The notes beneath the pieces were generated by a model that was not told where the DNA came from, did no database searches, and saw nothing but the letters and a program-made list of their open reading frames with translations. The position numbers were made by a program, and so were the translations under genes. From Girardinichthys multiradiatus (Eukaryota > Chordata > Actinopteri > Cyprinodontiformes > Goodeidae), in NCBI RefSeq assembly GCF_021462225.1, contig NC_061817.1, positions 14,654,810 to 14,718,809 on the forward strand: a stretch of 64,000 nucleotides of DNA, written 5' to 3'. Position 1 is the stretch's first letter, and every line of letters begins with the position of its first letter. This document shows, in pieces, positions 1-12,411 of this stretch.

Positions 1-363
1 AACATTTAATAAATGCCATCTTAGTTTACTTTGATATTGTTAAGATCATCAATTCCCAACATTGCTCAGGCTGACATTGCCATCCTTTCCTCTTTTTCCC
101 TCTCCATTTCTTCCTCACTGCCTTTCTCATCTTCTTTCTTTCTCTTTCTGCTACAATGAGAAGAACCTACAGGATTAGTTTAACCTACTTATAGCTTTGC
201 ACAGCAAAAATAAGCTACTTGATGTAACAGTTGCTGAGATCCTTTCAGTTCAATCACCTATTATTGATTAACTATCTACCATTGTTGATGTACCAATGAA
301 AGACATTTATTTGGTATAAAATGTCATCTTTAGTAACTTTTCCATCCTGTTTTCTGCTCACAG

Positions 364-478
364 GTTGTATTTGCTCCACAAGTAAGACACTCTGTCCCCC
401 TTAGAGCTCTTTGTCTTAACCAGTCAAAGAGCCTCTACCCATTTTACCCAGTCTGTCTGCAGAGCCTGATCAGACATC
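364..478 (+). other. cdk5r1: cdk5r1 5' UTR exon (part)
   Basis: A pyrimidine-rich tract ending in CTGCTCACAG at 354-363 is a good 3' splice site. It lies 115 bp before the cdk5r1 start codon, so this is probably the start of the exon carrying the initiator ATG, with one or more 5' UTR exons further upstream outside the window. Inference from splice consensus only. Confidence 0.45.
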
Positions 479-1587
479 ATGGGAACAGTACTATCGCTCT
501 CTCCGAGCTACCGTAAAGCTGCTCTCTTTGAGGATGGCCCAGCCACAGTGGGCCACTATACAGCTGTCCAAAACAGCAAGAACGCCAAGGAGGCTGCAAC
601 AGCTAAGTCCCTCAAACGCCCCTCCATCATTGGCGCTTTGCCATGGAAACGGATCGTTGCTGTATCAGCAAAGAGGAAGGGTTCCAAGAAGCTTCAATCA
701 GAAGTTGGGGATAGCGGGAAAGGGAGCTCTCCAGAAGGCCATGCAGCCACCACAACCAACTCAGCCTCCAACAGCTTAAAGTTAAAGAAGTCTCAGTCCT
801 GTGCTAACCTCACGTCATGCTCATCCGGTCAGGACCCCTCAGCTACCACTACCACTACCTCCTCCCACATGCCCACCTCCAAGACCGTTGCAAACGTAGC
901 TGCCGTAATCGCCAAAAAGAATTCCCTCACAGGACCTGAAATCCAGCCTTCCACTGCTGCTGGTACACCAAAACGTATCATCGTCCAGGTAACCCAAATA
1001 TTTAGTTTTTAATCTTTCTGTATCAATTCGACAGATCCTCCACCATGCACGTTCTGTTTCTTTTTAATGACCTATATTCTCTTTTCTAAACCCAGGCTTC
1101 CACCAGTGAACTGATGCGTAGCCTTGGGGAGTTCCTCTGCCGTCGCTGTTACAGACTGAAGCACTTGTCCCCGACAGATCCAGTGCTGTGGCTGCGCAGC
1201 GTGGACCGCTCCCTGCTCCTGCAGGGCTGGCAGGATCAGGGCTTCATCACTCCAGCCAACGTGGTCTTCCTCTACATGCTGTGCCGGGATGTGGTCTCTT
1301 CCGAGGTGGCCTCGGAGCGTGAGCTTCAGGCCTCGCTGCTCACCTGCCTCTATCTTTCCTACTCCTACATGGGCAATGAGATCTCCTATCCCCTAAAGCC
1401 CTTCCTGGTAGAAGCAGAGAAGGAAGCCTTCTGGGATCGCTGCCTGGAGATCATCAACCGGATGAGTGGCAAGATGCTTCAGATCAACACTGACCCGCAC
1501 TTCTTCACCCAGGTGTTTGCAGACCTGAAAAATGAAAGCAAGAAAGAGGAGGAGAAGACGAAACTTCTCATAGGCCTTGATCGATAA
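479..1587 (+). CDS. cdk5r1: Cdk5 activator 1 (p35), two coding exons
   Basis: Regulatory partner that activates the neuronal kinase Cdk5 at membranes and in the cytoskeleton. Exon 1 is 479-988 and exon 2 is 1096-1587. The 107-bp intron (GT at 989, AG at 1094-1095) sits in phase 0 after the conserved TPKRIIVQ. The product is 333 aa against about 307 in human p35. Visible features are the N-myristoylation start [13 protein letters not shown], the Ser8-Pro site, a basic cluster around residues 45-72, a Ser/Thr/Ala-rich linker (residues 73-160) that is longer than in mammals, the AGTPKR phosphosite (Thr163), and the whole cyclin-fold Cdk5-binding domain in exon 2 ([20 protein letters not shown] through [17 protein letters not shown] to the terminal GLDR). 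The N-terminus matches p35 rather than p39 (cdk5r2). The a/b teleost paralogue cannot be decided. Odd points: the coding intron, and the altered calpain site near residue 114. Confidence 0.97.
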
Positions 1588-1965
1588 GACAGATCTGGAA
1601 GGGGGTATGGAAAGATGGAAGAGTAGAAAGGTTTAAGTCAGGAAGGCCAATAGACCAATACATTTTTTTTTGCCAAACAGCATTTTGCATGTTGGTTTAA
1701 TTTTGCTATAACCTGACCAAAGCATTTTCCTCCATATTTTTGGCATGTTCCATACATGGCTTGTAACAAGAAGATGCAGTTGTATCTAGGGATGCACAAC
1801 ATCAGGAAATGAGTAATTGAGATGGCATTACTGAAAACTCACTGAAAATACTGATTATAATATTTTCAGAATTTCAAAATCTAATTTCTTTCCCTTCATC
1901 ACAATGTTTTCACCACTCCCTGTGAGCTTAAGCATTAAGGCCAATAAAACTATTCATCAAATATG
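1588..1965 (+). other. cdk5r1: cdk5r1 3' UTR, candidate poly(A) signal
   Basis: Non-coding sequence directly after the stop codon. An AATAAA hexamer at 1943-1948 is the first credible poly(A) signal. Mammalian p35 messages have long 3' UTRs, so the true end may lie further down, for example after the AATAAA near 2637. Confidence 0.4.
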
Positions 1966-4900
1966 GGACAATAGGGGAGTTAAAGTTTATCTAATAGGAC
2001 AACAATATTTTTGCCATTCAGAATTTGCATACATGTCACTTGAAATGTAATATTTCTCAAAGTATTGCATCCAAGCAGCTTTGCAATTGAGATATTGCAC
2101 ACGTTGATACATTTTGATATATTGATGTATTGTGCAGTTTAAGTTACAGTATAACATGACAAAATGGTAAAAAACCTAAAGTATTAGAATACCTTTACAA
2201 TGTACCGTATGAAATATCTTATCTAGAAAGCAGAGATCCTTTTTGGGACATCGACAGGGAGTACATCTGAGATTTTCTTGACATTAGTCTTTAGCCTCGG
2301 GCACAGACACATGCGATAGTCTGACCTGTAACTTGTTTTGGCAAGCTAAGGAATATTGGCTAAAATCCTCCAAACTGGATCAGAGACGCCAGACACACAC
2401 CCCAACATACATATACAGCACCAGTCAAAGTATGAATTTTGAATCAATGACTTGACTTTTGAAAAGTATTGTGTATTTACATGCATTTGCATGAAGTCAC
2501 TACGTGAAATCCAAACACGCGACCAACATCGTCCTTTCAGTCTTATTCTTATAGACTTGCCCAAGTTCCTTAACTAACCATTATGTGGCTGAGTTGAAGC
2601 CACACAGTTGTATTTCTACCCAGTGCAATCTCAATGTAATAAAATATTCCATCAACAAAATATCTAAAGTACTGTATCTTAAAGGAACATTTACATTTTT
2701 GTCAATGAAACTACAGGAACCAACTATTTATTCAGAAGGGTAACTGAAATGTTAGTCCTTGCACAGATCATTGACCATTAAGCAAACCCTCGCTTAAGAT
2801 GTTTACATTTATGAAACATGAAAAGTGCAATATTGAACTCTCCAGGGCACATTTTACATGGGGAACATGTTTAATTGTTTTACCCTACACTTTTACCCAT
2901 GCTACATGTTGGTACTGAAAACATTAGGTAGGTAGGTAGGTAGGTAGGTAGGTAGGAAGGAAGGAAGGAAGGAAGAAAGGAAGGAAGGAAGGAAATATAG
3001 CATTCTTGATTACTTGTTTTTCTGTGTCATGAGTGGGATCTTTAGGCATCATGATCAGACAATGTCAGAAAACATCTGAAGAAGATTTGATCATATAGGA
3101 GAGCACAGGCGAACACAACATGCAAAGATGCGATTCCTCTTCCAAGGCAGTTCTTTGACTCTGTTTTCCCTGCTTGGTTCTAGAGACCTCGGCTGCCAGA
3201 CCCCAGTTCCCACCTCTATTTCCACCGCTCAGTGCTTTCAACAGCAACATGGACAAAGAGTCTTACCCTTCACCTGCCCTGGTCTGAACCAGTCACGTCC
3301 AATCCAGTCCATTTCAAAGACTAGACACTCTTTGGTCAAGTGACCAAGCTGTTTGACATGCATGTGTGCTTCTGTAGGTTCCCTAGCATGCTGCTTTGTG
3401 TTGGACACGCCACACCTCAACATACAAATAAGACTGAGGGGAGGTTTTGCTGAACTACTGAAAGTAAGACACGATGATGCGGCCTCAAGACGACACAGAA
3501 CAAGCCCTCTCTCATGACGGAAATTTGTGGCATAGTTTAGAATTGATCAGTTAATGAAAGAGCCGGCATTAGCCCTTCATTTTAAACTTCTGTTATGTGT
3601 TAACATAGCACTGGGGGCATGCCAGAGCTCACATTTCTGAATTACCTCCATTAGCTGAAGTTAGCAGTAGGATACACAGGCCCTATCTCCACCTCTCCAA
3701 GTATTTTTGAAATGGATATTTTACTCCTCTGGTTTGGAAAAATCTACACAATCTGTAGGAGTCCATTTTGCCCCAGTGGTTGATAACAATGAATAGCTTT
3801 ACAATATTATATACTCTTAACATCTGGTTCATGCCTGCCTTTCTGTCTTCATGAAGGGCCTCTCAGAACAGAAACACCATTGCATGCCCTTACATGAGCA
3901 TCAATTTGCCAACTTTTTTAGTGGTCTTTCAGTTTGGTGGGTCATGAACATCCCCATTTTTTAGCTTTCCGTGTGAGGAGCAAATATTATTTCCTAAACA
4001 TGAAGAGCTTTAAATTAGAGTCTGAAGATGGTTAAATATAGATACCAAGGGGATATTTATTGCAAAATGTCAAAAAACAAGTTAGAGATAAACAATTTAG
4101 AGTTAGTTTTTGGAAGGCACATCCTCTATATAACCTTCTTCTCTTATCAATTGTTGTATAAATGCAGATTTTATCTGCAGCACCATCTACAGTTTAAAAT
4201 GAGAAGTGCAATGTGTGTGTGTTGTGCACTTTAAGTGGAAGTATAAACTTTAAAGCAATGTTCTTGACATCAGAATTTTCTGTAGACATCTAAAGCAAAA
4301 AGCAATACTTGAGCTATATGACCCAACACCACTCTCACCAAGTCCCCACATTCTGAAACCTATTCTGGTTCATTCATGTAAATTATTTGTGGTTGTCACA
4401 TGCACAAAGGAAACACCTGTCAGTGTTCAAGTGCGCTTAGAATAAAACACAGTTTTACTCAAAAACTTACCAATGAAAAAATGTTTTTTTTAGGGATCAA
4501 GGTTATGTTTAGTCATTAGGGAATTAGGGTAAATAATTTACGAACCTGAAATGGTCTGTGAGTGGTGTGTCCTGGGAATGTTGGGGGCTAAAAAAGATTG
4601 CTCTCTAATATTTTTCCAGCAAGTAATACTGGGTTTAAGATTCAAAAGATTCTTCCAAAGCAATTCTAACTCATGTCATCTGTCACATTTGTAGTATTTT
4701 TCTTTAGTCAAATAACTTCCTCAGCTTACATTTCAAGTTTAATGGAAGCAAGTCAGGATAAATTGTGGACAAAAATAAGTTTCACTGTGGTTGAGGTTTC
4801 TAGCCTAGACAGCAATCATGGGCATGCGCCAAGCAGGGTGCTACATCATAATTTTTAATAATCTCCTAATAATGAGTCAATTTGAACATGCAACAAACTT

Positions 4901-7900
4901 AGTTGAGTTAAAGTTTTTTAAACAAATTTTAAAAAATCACCAAAAACGCAGCCTGCATGTGAAGGGGAAGCGCTAACTGAGCAGAAAAAATCTGTTTTGC
5001 AAAATATCTGGTTTGTGTGGATGGGGCCTAATGGGGTCTAATTCTGAGGAAACCTTCATATGCCATTTATCAAGGTAAAGTAATAGCAGTAGATCAACAA
5101 AGCCACACAAAATGAGGGAAATGTTTGACATGATCAACCCAGAGGGTTTATCTTGATAATTTAATGTCATCAAGTCCAACTGTAGCTAATAAACTGTCTT
5201 CAGTTGTTAAATACCTCTGCCTTCTCAAAAAGGTCAGAGATCTTGTGCCATATCATTCTGAAGACTTATTATTTCATATAAAACAAAAAAAAAAGAAACA
5301 TGAGCCAATTGAGAGTCTCTGACTCCTGAACAAAAGAGACTATAAAGAAAAAAAGTGTTTTCATACATTCTGTATCAGAGATGTAGAGCTGAAAAGAATG
5401 ACTTTTGATGATGGATTTAAAAAAAAAATTGAAGCTTGTGATTTTCTTACACAATGAAATTGTATGATTACCTTTGTTAAATGTATGGCAACGTTGGAAT
5501 CACCTAACTGGAGCATTCAACACATCTATATGGATTTGATGATTTCTGGAGAATAATAGGCTGTTTGATATTTCTGAGTACTAAACAATATCAGAATTAC
5601 ATATGCAGCTGGATTTAAAAAGAAAAAGAAATGGATTTTTACAATGATGAATGACTATGAATAATTAGCAAATTCCAGGCAAGGTGTTATCATGATGCAG
5701 AAAATAATCAGACTCTGGTTGCAGTTTGGACATAGATTATATCCAACTGAGCTGCAGCAACTAGAATGCTGAAAATATGTAGCCCTATTACCACTTCAGA
5801 CCTCACAGGTCAAATATGCAGAGAAAGAATGATATTAAGCCAAAAGAGCTTATTTATGTTTCACTCTTCCTGAAAGTTTCTGATGGCTTAATCAGATCAG
5901 TAGCATCTCTTTTAAAGGCATTTCCAACTCGACTGTTGAACATCTCTTTCGCATATTTTCTTCTATTCAGCAGTCCAAGCTCCGGAGGGTGATACATCTG
6001 TTGCTGCAGGGTAATGGATAAAAGTTGGGTTCAAAGGTTAGTGATACTAATTTCCACAAGAACATCCCGTAAACTCATAGAAGTCAAAGTGAAAACAAAT
6101 ACCTTGTTTTTCTAGGTTTCTGTGATTTTAGAGACATTGATAGAGCGACAATGAATGTGGTATTATTTCATTTGGAGTCTTAGAAAATTGTTAAAATCTT
6201 AAAGGTTTGCCAAAACCGATCAATCTTTCCTTTCCCCTGCAGTGATTTTGTAATAGTTATACCTTATTACATTGAGTTCACTATTTAGCTGACTTTACAT
6301 TGCAGGTAATTTATTTCTAATTGACCTAATGTAGGCCTATTTTACATGCAAAAAGGAAATACTGTGCTGAAAGGCTTTAGTTATACCAAATAGCCAAATA
6401 TCTTAACCATATTGTTCTTGGATTGTGGAGTTGGTAACTCTTGGCATATTAACTATCATATGATAAAACATAGATTTGCACTGTTTAACTGCTTTACGTG
6501 TAATGTAATGTAGTGACAGGAATTCAATGTGAAGTCATGCTAGCAGGTTTACTAAAGCATCCTCCCAAAAGAGAGCAACATTTTTCCCATTGACTAACAC
6601 CCCAAACACACAGAGTAAGTTCAACAAAGTAAACATGAGAGGCACCACACACTAATGTGTTGGGCATTTGAATTAAATGGCAAATGCTAGCACGACTGTA
6701 GCTTAGTTAGCCACACAAGCTAGTTAGCCAATTGCTTACTAGTGCTAATTTTCTCATGAAATTCTATTAATATCTTTTCAGTTTAAGAACCCCAAAGCTT
6801 GATGAAAATGTTGTGCCAAATTTCAGCTGCCTACCTGTGATTGAACAATCATTCTAGAAAGATATTTTTAGCTAGAAGATAATCAGTCAAAATTGGAACT
6901 CTTCATATTACTGAGAATAAATAGGTACCCAGCCATATGGCGCATTCAGTCGGAACTAACATTTTTCATGTTGAGAAAATCAATGGGAAGAGGTTAGCAG
7001 TGGAACCCACATGTACAAAACATGGTGACAACTCTAGTAATGATATATTTATTTGCACTTCTCTTGGTTTGTATGTCATGAAATCAGTCACTAATCATGA
7101 TAATCACACTGGACATGTTACAGTGTTTTCATCCATAAAATGTAATGACAACTTGTACTACTTATAACAGTTAGCCGTTAAGAGTAGGTTCTCAGTTCCC
7201 ACTTGTTTTCCAACTCTCAGCTGGAATATATATTTAAATTCGGGGTGACATCCTTTCCAGATTTTTGACCTCAGAGATAAATGGACCGTAACAGTATATC
7301 CTATATACTGTTATATCCTATATATATAATCGCATTCTTTAACACAACCATGTAAATGTCAGAGTAAGATTTTAGTCAGGCAAGAGTGTTGATGTGTTAT
7401 TCCATGAAACAAAGAAAATTATCCCAGCTGCTCCCAGATGTGAGGGAACATTGACTTTAGAAGCTTAAGGTAAAAAAAAACATCTTTAAGGAATAAAAGT
7501 GTGTCTTGGCTATATCTGCCCATGTTCATGCTTTCATCAATGATAAATTCATTACAATGTGCCATATTTTATCTTGCGACACGCACAAGACAAACACTAT
7601 TGTGTGAGTTTCTAATATGTTGAAGTTGGTACAGATGTACTCCCTTTTAATTTGTGACTCATGTTGTGTAAAGAAAAATCTTTGTTGAACAAAAGTCAAG
7701 GCTACTAGTGTTTCTAGAGTGCTAATACTGCAATATGTAACTATGTGGATGTATGAATATGTATGTGAGAAATAAGAATTATTTGATCAACCATTACAAT
7801 GACTTTATATAAAAATCTTTCCAAGCACTGTGTTTTTTGTTGTTTTATTTTTTTTTTTTTCAGGTCACGGGACTTTATTTTGATAAATGGAGACCATTTT

Positions 7901-9310
7901 AAGAGTTTGGGTACAAGAGGGCAACAGAAAGTCTTTGAAGGAGCAGATTGCAGACATTAAAAGCCTCAGAATATGTACAAGAATACATACATTGGAGTTC
8001 AATTTAAGCTTCTAATACACTGACAGCAACAAATGTAGAAAATGCATTGACCACAAAAGGTCAACCAGAAAAATTTCATTAGGGTTAGTTACTCACACAA
8101 AAACTGTTTTGTATTCACATAAAACATGTATAATTATTTTGCCATTTAATGAATAAGTATTTATTGGCTTAATTACCACACCCTGAATTTATGTACTCTG
8201 TCAGCCTTATCCATCAAACAACAAAGAAAGGCAGCAGGTAAATGGTCCCATCAAGAGGACTGGATTTAATTGGGCTTGTAGTTTAGGTTAACCAATCAGA
8301 CATTAGAATTAGTTTGATGACCTACAGTGAAATAATATCTTTTTTATAAATACAGAAATAATTGTACATTCTTTTTCATATGTATTCATTCAAATTTGAT
8401 TAATTTGTCATGTATTTATTTATTGTAAATGTTTTTTAAAAGTTAATTATGACATGTATAAGGAATTATTTAGTGACTGATCTATTTTATTGGATTGTGG
8501 CACATTTGACCAACATGGTCCTGACTAGTGACTGAAACCAGACTACAAAATAGTCTTCAGAATCCTTACTATTTACTGACCAACTCTGCAGTTTCTACCT
8601 TAACCCACCTCTGCAGGTTAAAGTTTTTGACAACTAAGTTGTTTTACATTGTGTGTTTGCTTCTGCTTTGAAGTTTAAACCACATCCTGCAGCAATCCAC
8701 ATACAAAGTTGATTCTTATAAAAGTTAAACATGGTCAAATAAGATGCCGAATGAATGTCTCAAAGGATTTAGGAAGAAATGAGGCACAGTGAAAAGCTGT
8801 GGTCTAACTAACCACAAAATAAAGAAAAGTTATCATGATGGTTTCATCCAGATAATAAATATACAATTTTTGACATAACCCTCTCAGATGAGTTTTGTGG
8901 CAAAGGATCATCAATACAAACAAAAGTATCAATACTCTTAACTGCTGATGTTATCTTTTGAATTAACATTGTGAGCAAGGCACTGTGAAAGGGGTGTAAT
9001 TCATTTTTGAATAGTCTTTTTTTGTTGTTTTTTTAAATCTTGACAGGAAAAAAATCTCCCTGTGCTCGCTAGCTTTTTTGTGTGTATTATGTCTTCCTCA
9101 CATAATCTACAAACATAGATGTGTCATTGATTGGAGACTACATTCTGAACTGAGTGTCGCACTGAGTGTGTTTGCCTGATTATTACATTAGGTGAAAAAA
9201 CAATTATTTAATAAGCAATTAAATGAATCAGGAAAATATGAAGTACGCCATTATAATAATTTAATAACAGTGTATAATGTTAATAAATAAGAGAATTTAA
9301 GTGCACCCTT
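1966..9310. other. Intergenic AT-rich stretch, no gene recognised
   Basis: All open frames here are short and have no recognisable domain, splice context or codon bias. Apart from the tetranucleotide repeat at 2925-2994 and a T-run near 7846-7860, I see no RNA gene and no transposon end I can name. Long-range regulatory elements of cdk5r1 could be present but cannot be seen by eye. Confidence 0.5.
2925..2994. repeat. (TAGG)n-(AAGG)n microsatellite
   Basis: About seven TAGG units run directly into about eight AAGG-type units with one interruption (GAAGAAAGG). It is a compound tetranucleotide repeat in which one motif probably arose from the other. Confidence 0.95.
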
Positions 9311-9449
9311 CCATCAAACATTTTGACAGGTGGGCGGGACTTCCGGTGGGGGGCATATGGGCGCCATGTGGTTGCCATGTGGGCAGGGGGGGGTGTGTCC
9401 AAGGGGCGTAACAGTGGATGTTGATTGGTTGTCGTCATTAGGGGCGATA

Positions 9450-9551
9450 CCTTAAATGAGTCAATTAAAACACAGGGGTGTGTTTAAGGGTGTTACGGGG
9501 AAGGCCTTAAATGAGCCAATTAAAACACACAGGGGTGTGTTTAAGGGTGTT
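9450..9551. repeat. Direct repeat, two ~47-bp copies
   Basis: The block CTTAAATGAG..CAATTAAAACACA..GGGGTGTGTTTAAGGGTGTTA occurs at about 9450-9495 and again at 9504-9551, with one substitution and a 2-bp CA difference. The preceding 9330-9430 is unusually GC-rich for the neighbourhood (GGGCGGGACTTCCGGTGGGG). Confidence 0.85.
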
Positions 9552-9877
9552 ATTAATAATCTGTATGTTTTTTTCAGGCGTTAATACATCTAAAAAACAA
9601 AACAACAAAAAAAAGACATGCATCCTTTTATATTTTTAAAGGTATAATCAACTTAATGTTGACCTATCACATGAAATCCTAATAAATGAACTGTGTAACC
9701 TGACAGAATTGTAAGTTAATTTTTGCTTTACAGCAGGACCTATTTGTTGAATATATGAGCCAGTCTAAATCCGTTCAAAATAGAAAAGACCTAAAAAAGT
9801 AAATAAAAAAAAATTGTGCTTCACTACATCGATGGAACGAGAAAAACCTTCAGCTTCTGCGTCAACATACTGGAAAA

Positions 9878-10508
9878 GCAGCTGAAAATAGGTAAGACGA
9901 ATATCAGATTAACAGAAAAAAAAAAGAACTTCAGTATACTGTTTCCAAGTTACAAATTGACTAGCAATGATGTGTTTGTTTTTGAATCATGAGAGACTCC
10001 ATTTTAGGAAAAAGGAATGATAATTTAAGTTACCTGTAGCTTTTCTAAAAAACATTTTTACTTTTTCATCTTAGAGTTACAGGGGGTTACAACTGTTAGG
10101 GGCGATGTCAGGAAAGGGGCAGTTACGTCTGTTTCTTAGATAACATATCACCTTTGAACTCAAGAAGGGTTTTGGTCTTAAAAACATAGGCAGCTGAAAT
10201 AGGTAAGACGAATATCAGATTAACAGAAAAAAAAAGAACATCAGTATACTGTTTCCAAGTTACAAATTGACTAGCAATGATGTGTTTGTTTTTTGAATCA
10301 TGAGAGACTCCATTTTAGGAAAAAGGAATGATAATTTTAGTTACCTGTAGCTTTTCTAAAACATTTACTTTTTCATCTTAGAGTTACAGGGTTACAGTTA
10401 TTCTATATCCAACTGTTAGGGGCGATGTCAGGAAGGGGCAGTTACGTCTGTTTCTTAGATAACATATCACCTTTGAACTCAAGAAGGGTTTTGGTCTTAA
10501 AAACATAG
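9878..10508 (+). repeat. Tandem duplication of a ~310-bp block
   Basis: Copy 1 is 9878-10189 and copy 2 is 10190-10508. Both begin GCAGCTGAAA(A)TAGGTAAGACG and end GGTCTTAAAAACATAG. They differ by a few substitutions and small indels, so the duplication is fairly recent. The 3' part of the block is homologous to the U3 region of the LTR at 57279-57707 (shared TGTTAGGG..GATG..TCAGG and GAGAAGGGT/AAGAAGGGT elements). Doubled enhancer blocks of this type are common in retroviral U3 regions. Confidence 0.9.
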
Positions 10509-10516
10509 TCTTTGCA

Positions 10517-10640
10517 GTTGAGATAACACTGTCATGTTCTGGTATAAATACTGTGTGTAAATGTTGGGGGCTCTGTTTCATTGGTTGACCTCAGTGTCAG
10601 GGTCTTCAAATGCTGAATGTCATTGAACCATAACACTTGT
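10517..10640 (+). promoter_or_regulatory. LTR-like core promoter (U3/R) upstream of a spliced gene
   Basis: A 50-nt stretch (10517-10566) is identical to 57513-57562 inside the retroviral LTR at 57279-57707. It includes the TATA box TATAAATA at 10543-10550. Homology continues through GGCTCTGTTTCA..GACCTCAGTGTCAGGGTCTTCAAA.GCTGAATG and fades at about 10625, near the LTR's poly(A) region. The next ATG, at 10674, opens the multi-exon gene in the same orientation, so this LTR remnant is well placed to be its promoter. The homology is seen directly; promoter use is inference. Confidence 0.65.
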
Positions 10641-10673
10641 TACATTGAAAAATACCAGTACTGACAAGAAAAA

Positions 10674-10820
10674 ATGTCGGTAAATATTTCAGGAAACCCG
10701 GAAATTGTGGCTTCTTCTTCTGATAATTCACAAAAGCACAATGACATCTTAAAACGTAAGTAAGTAAGTAAGTATCATTAAATGCATGTGAATGTTCTCA
10801 AATTTTTGTTTATATATATT

Positions 10821-10865
<45 letters not shown>

Positions 10866-11870
10866 TCTTTGTCATAGAACCCACCGCTGATGACCTTGAT
10901 GATTTCATCTTGACACAATCAGATTATGGTAAGTAAATGTTAAATGCAATAAAATATATATATATATATATATATTATAGTTAACCCTTGACAATGTTTC
11001 AATTTATAGATTTGATGAGAGAGGTAAACCCGAATGATCAAGTTGGAGGGTTCAGCAGCTGGAATCGACACTCCAAATTAAGGAGGCGAATTATCTCCAA
11101 ACAAGAAAAACTCCCAACTACATCTGAACTTTCTTCTAACACAGAAATTACGACAGATTCTTTGAATACTCCTCCGCCAATTATCATCATTTCCCCTGAA
11201 GACACACCGGATAAGTTACCGGCACCTCCAGAAAGTAAGTCCTAAGAACTAACTGTTTTTCTTTGAGAGTGAATGTATTTTATTTATGTGTTATTAGAGA
11301 CTTTTGTTTTAAACCTCAGATAAAACTGTTTACAGATTCGACTGAGAGCTCTGTGGAAGACATAGTTGTCGAGCAGGAGCAAGGTAAGGAAATAAAAATT
11401 AAATAAAAACAATATATATATGTATTTTAAGCATAGTTCAATAAAAATGTCATATAAACCTGTTTACAGATACATCCAAAGATGCCACATTAAATCCGCC
11501 CACCAGAAGGTCGCTTTTCAAAGATCAAGACAGCTTTCAGCAGAACGGCACAGTTTCAGTCCAACAAGAAGTGAAATCTGGAGGTTTTACCGCAAAGAAT
11601 CGGAGTAAGATTAAAAAAAAAACTTGTGTATTTTAAAAACTATTTTTGTTTTATTTATGAACGCTGTGCTGCGCAGCGTAAGATAACTTTTTATTGTCTT
11701 CTGTTTTTACAGAATATTTAACCCCGGCCAAAAGACAGCGACTCTTTGCGCTACAATCCCGAGCAACGCTAGTGAGTGGTTTAATGAACGGTACGTTTTA
11801 ATTCATACATACATACTGAATTAATTTTAATTCCCCTTTTTTTTTTTTTTCAGCTTTAATGTGATTATTT

Positions 11871-11906
<36 letters not shown>

Positions 11907-12125
11907 TATCTTTTTATTTTTTTTTTTTTCTTTATCTTTCCAGAGGCAACGTTGATGGTGGAGCAGATTTCATCGAGACCTGGACAGCGCAGGAAGACAG
12001 TCTCTACAGCCTCACGGGATCTTCGTAATAAGGCCTCATCGTTAACGCTTCTGGCTGCATGTCAGATTCTGTTAAAGAAGCATTTTGGTGACATCAAGGT
12101 GATTTTAAACTGAACTGATCACTGT

Positions 12126-12158
<33 letters not shown>

Positions 12159-12411
12159 CTGTAGGTTAGTTTTTTTTTATTTTCGTTTCTTATGTTCATA
12201 GAAAATGGATAACCGAATCAGACTTGCCCTGGATGAAATAAGAAATTTAGTTAATGAACTTAACGAAATTCCCGTTAATGCAGAAGAAAATAGCACACCG
12301 TCTCCACACAGCATTGAGCAAAATGATCCACCTGACACTCATCATAACCCCTCTACGACACACTCCGCAGCTCATCACGGGGGTCATTTCAATATGGGAA
12401 GTAGCGGTTAG
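10674..12411 (+). CDS. Spliced gene of unknown function, eight exons, leading toward a PolB-type region
   Basis: Eight exons fit one continuous frame with consensus splice sites: 10674-10755, 10878-10928, 11010-11234, 11336-11383, 11470-11604, 11713-11790, 11944-12098 and 12202-12411 (TAG). Every intron is GT..AG, and most donors are GTAAG. Phase is kept across every junction, which is hard to get by chance. The product is hydrophilic and mostly disordered. Exon 2 is acidic. Exon 3 has a basic patch (SKLRRRIISKQ) and a Pro/Ser/Thr-rich end. Exon 6 has TPAKRQRLF, which resembles a nuclear localisation signal. Exon 7 is basic then hydrophobic (LTLLAACQILLKKHF), probably helical, and exon 8 begins with a helical stretch and then becomes His/Pro-rich. 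I do not recognise the family. The product may be a replication-associated protein, or the N-terminal part of the polymerase whose remnants start at 12412. The present stop may result from a 1-bp insertion in exon 8, since the duplicated copy has one C fewer there. Confidence 0.6.
10816..10861. repeat. (TA)n microsatellite in intron 1
   Basis: About 20 TA units lie between exon 1 and exon 2 of the spliced gene. Shorter TA runs occur in intron 2 (about 10958-10974) and intron 6 (about 11873-11900). Confidence 0.95.
12126..12160. repeat. Poly(T) tract in intron 7
   Basis: More than 30 consecutive T precede the acceptor TTCATAG of exon 8. It could be an expanded polypyrimidine tract or the reversed poly(A) tail of a small insertion. 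Length is likely unreliable in the assembly. Confidence 0.9.

Noticed and set aside
528..779. 83-aa frame overlapping cdk5r1 exon 1
   Set aside because: Out-of-frame shadow of the conserved p35 coding sequence.
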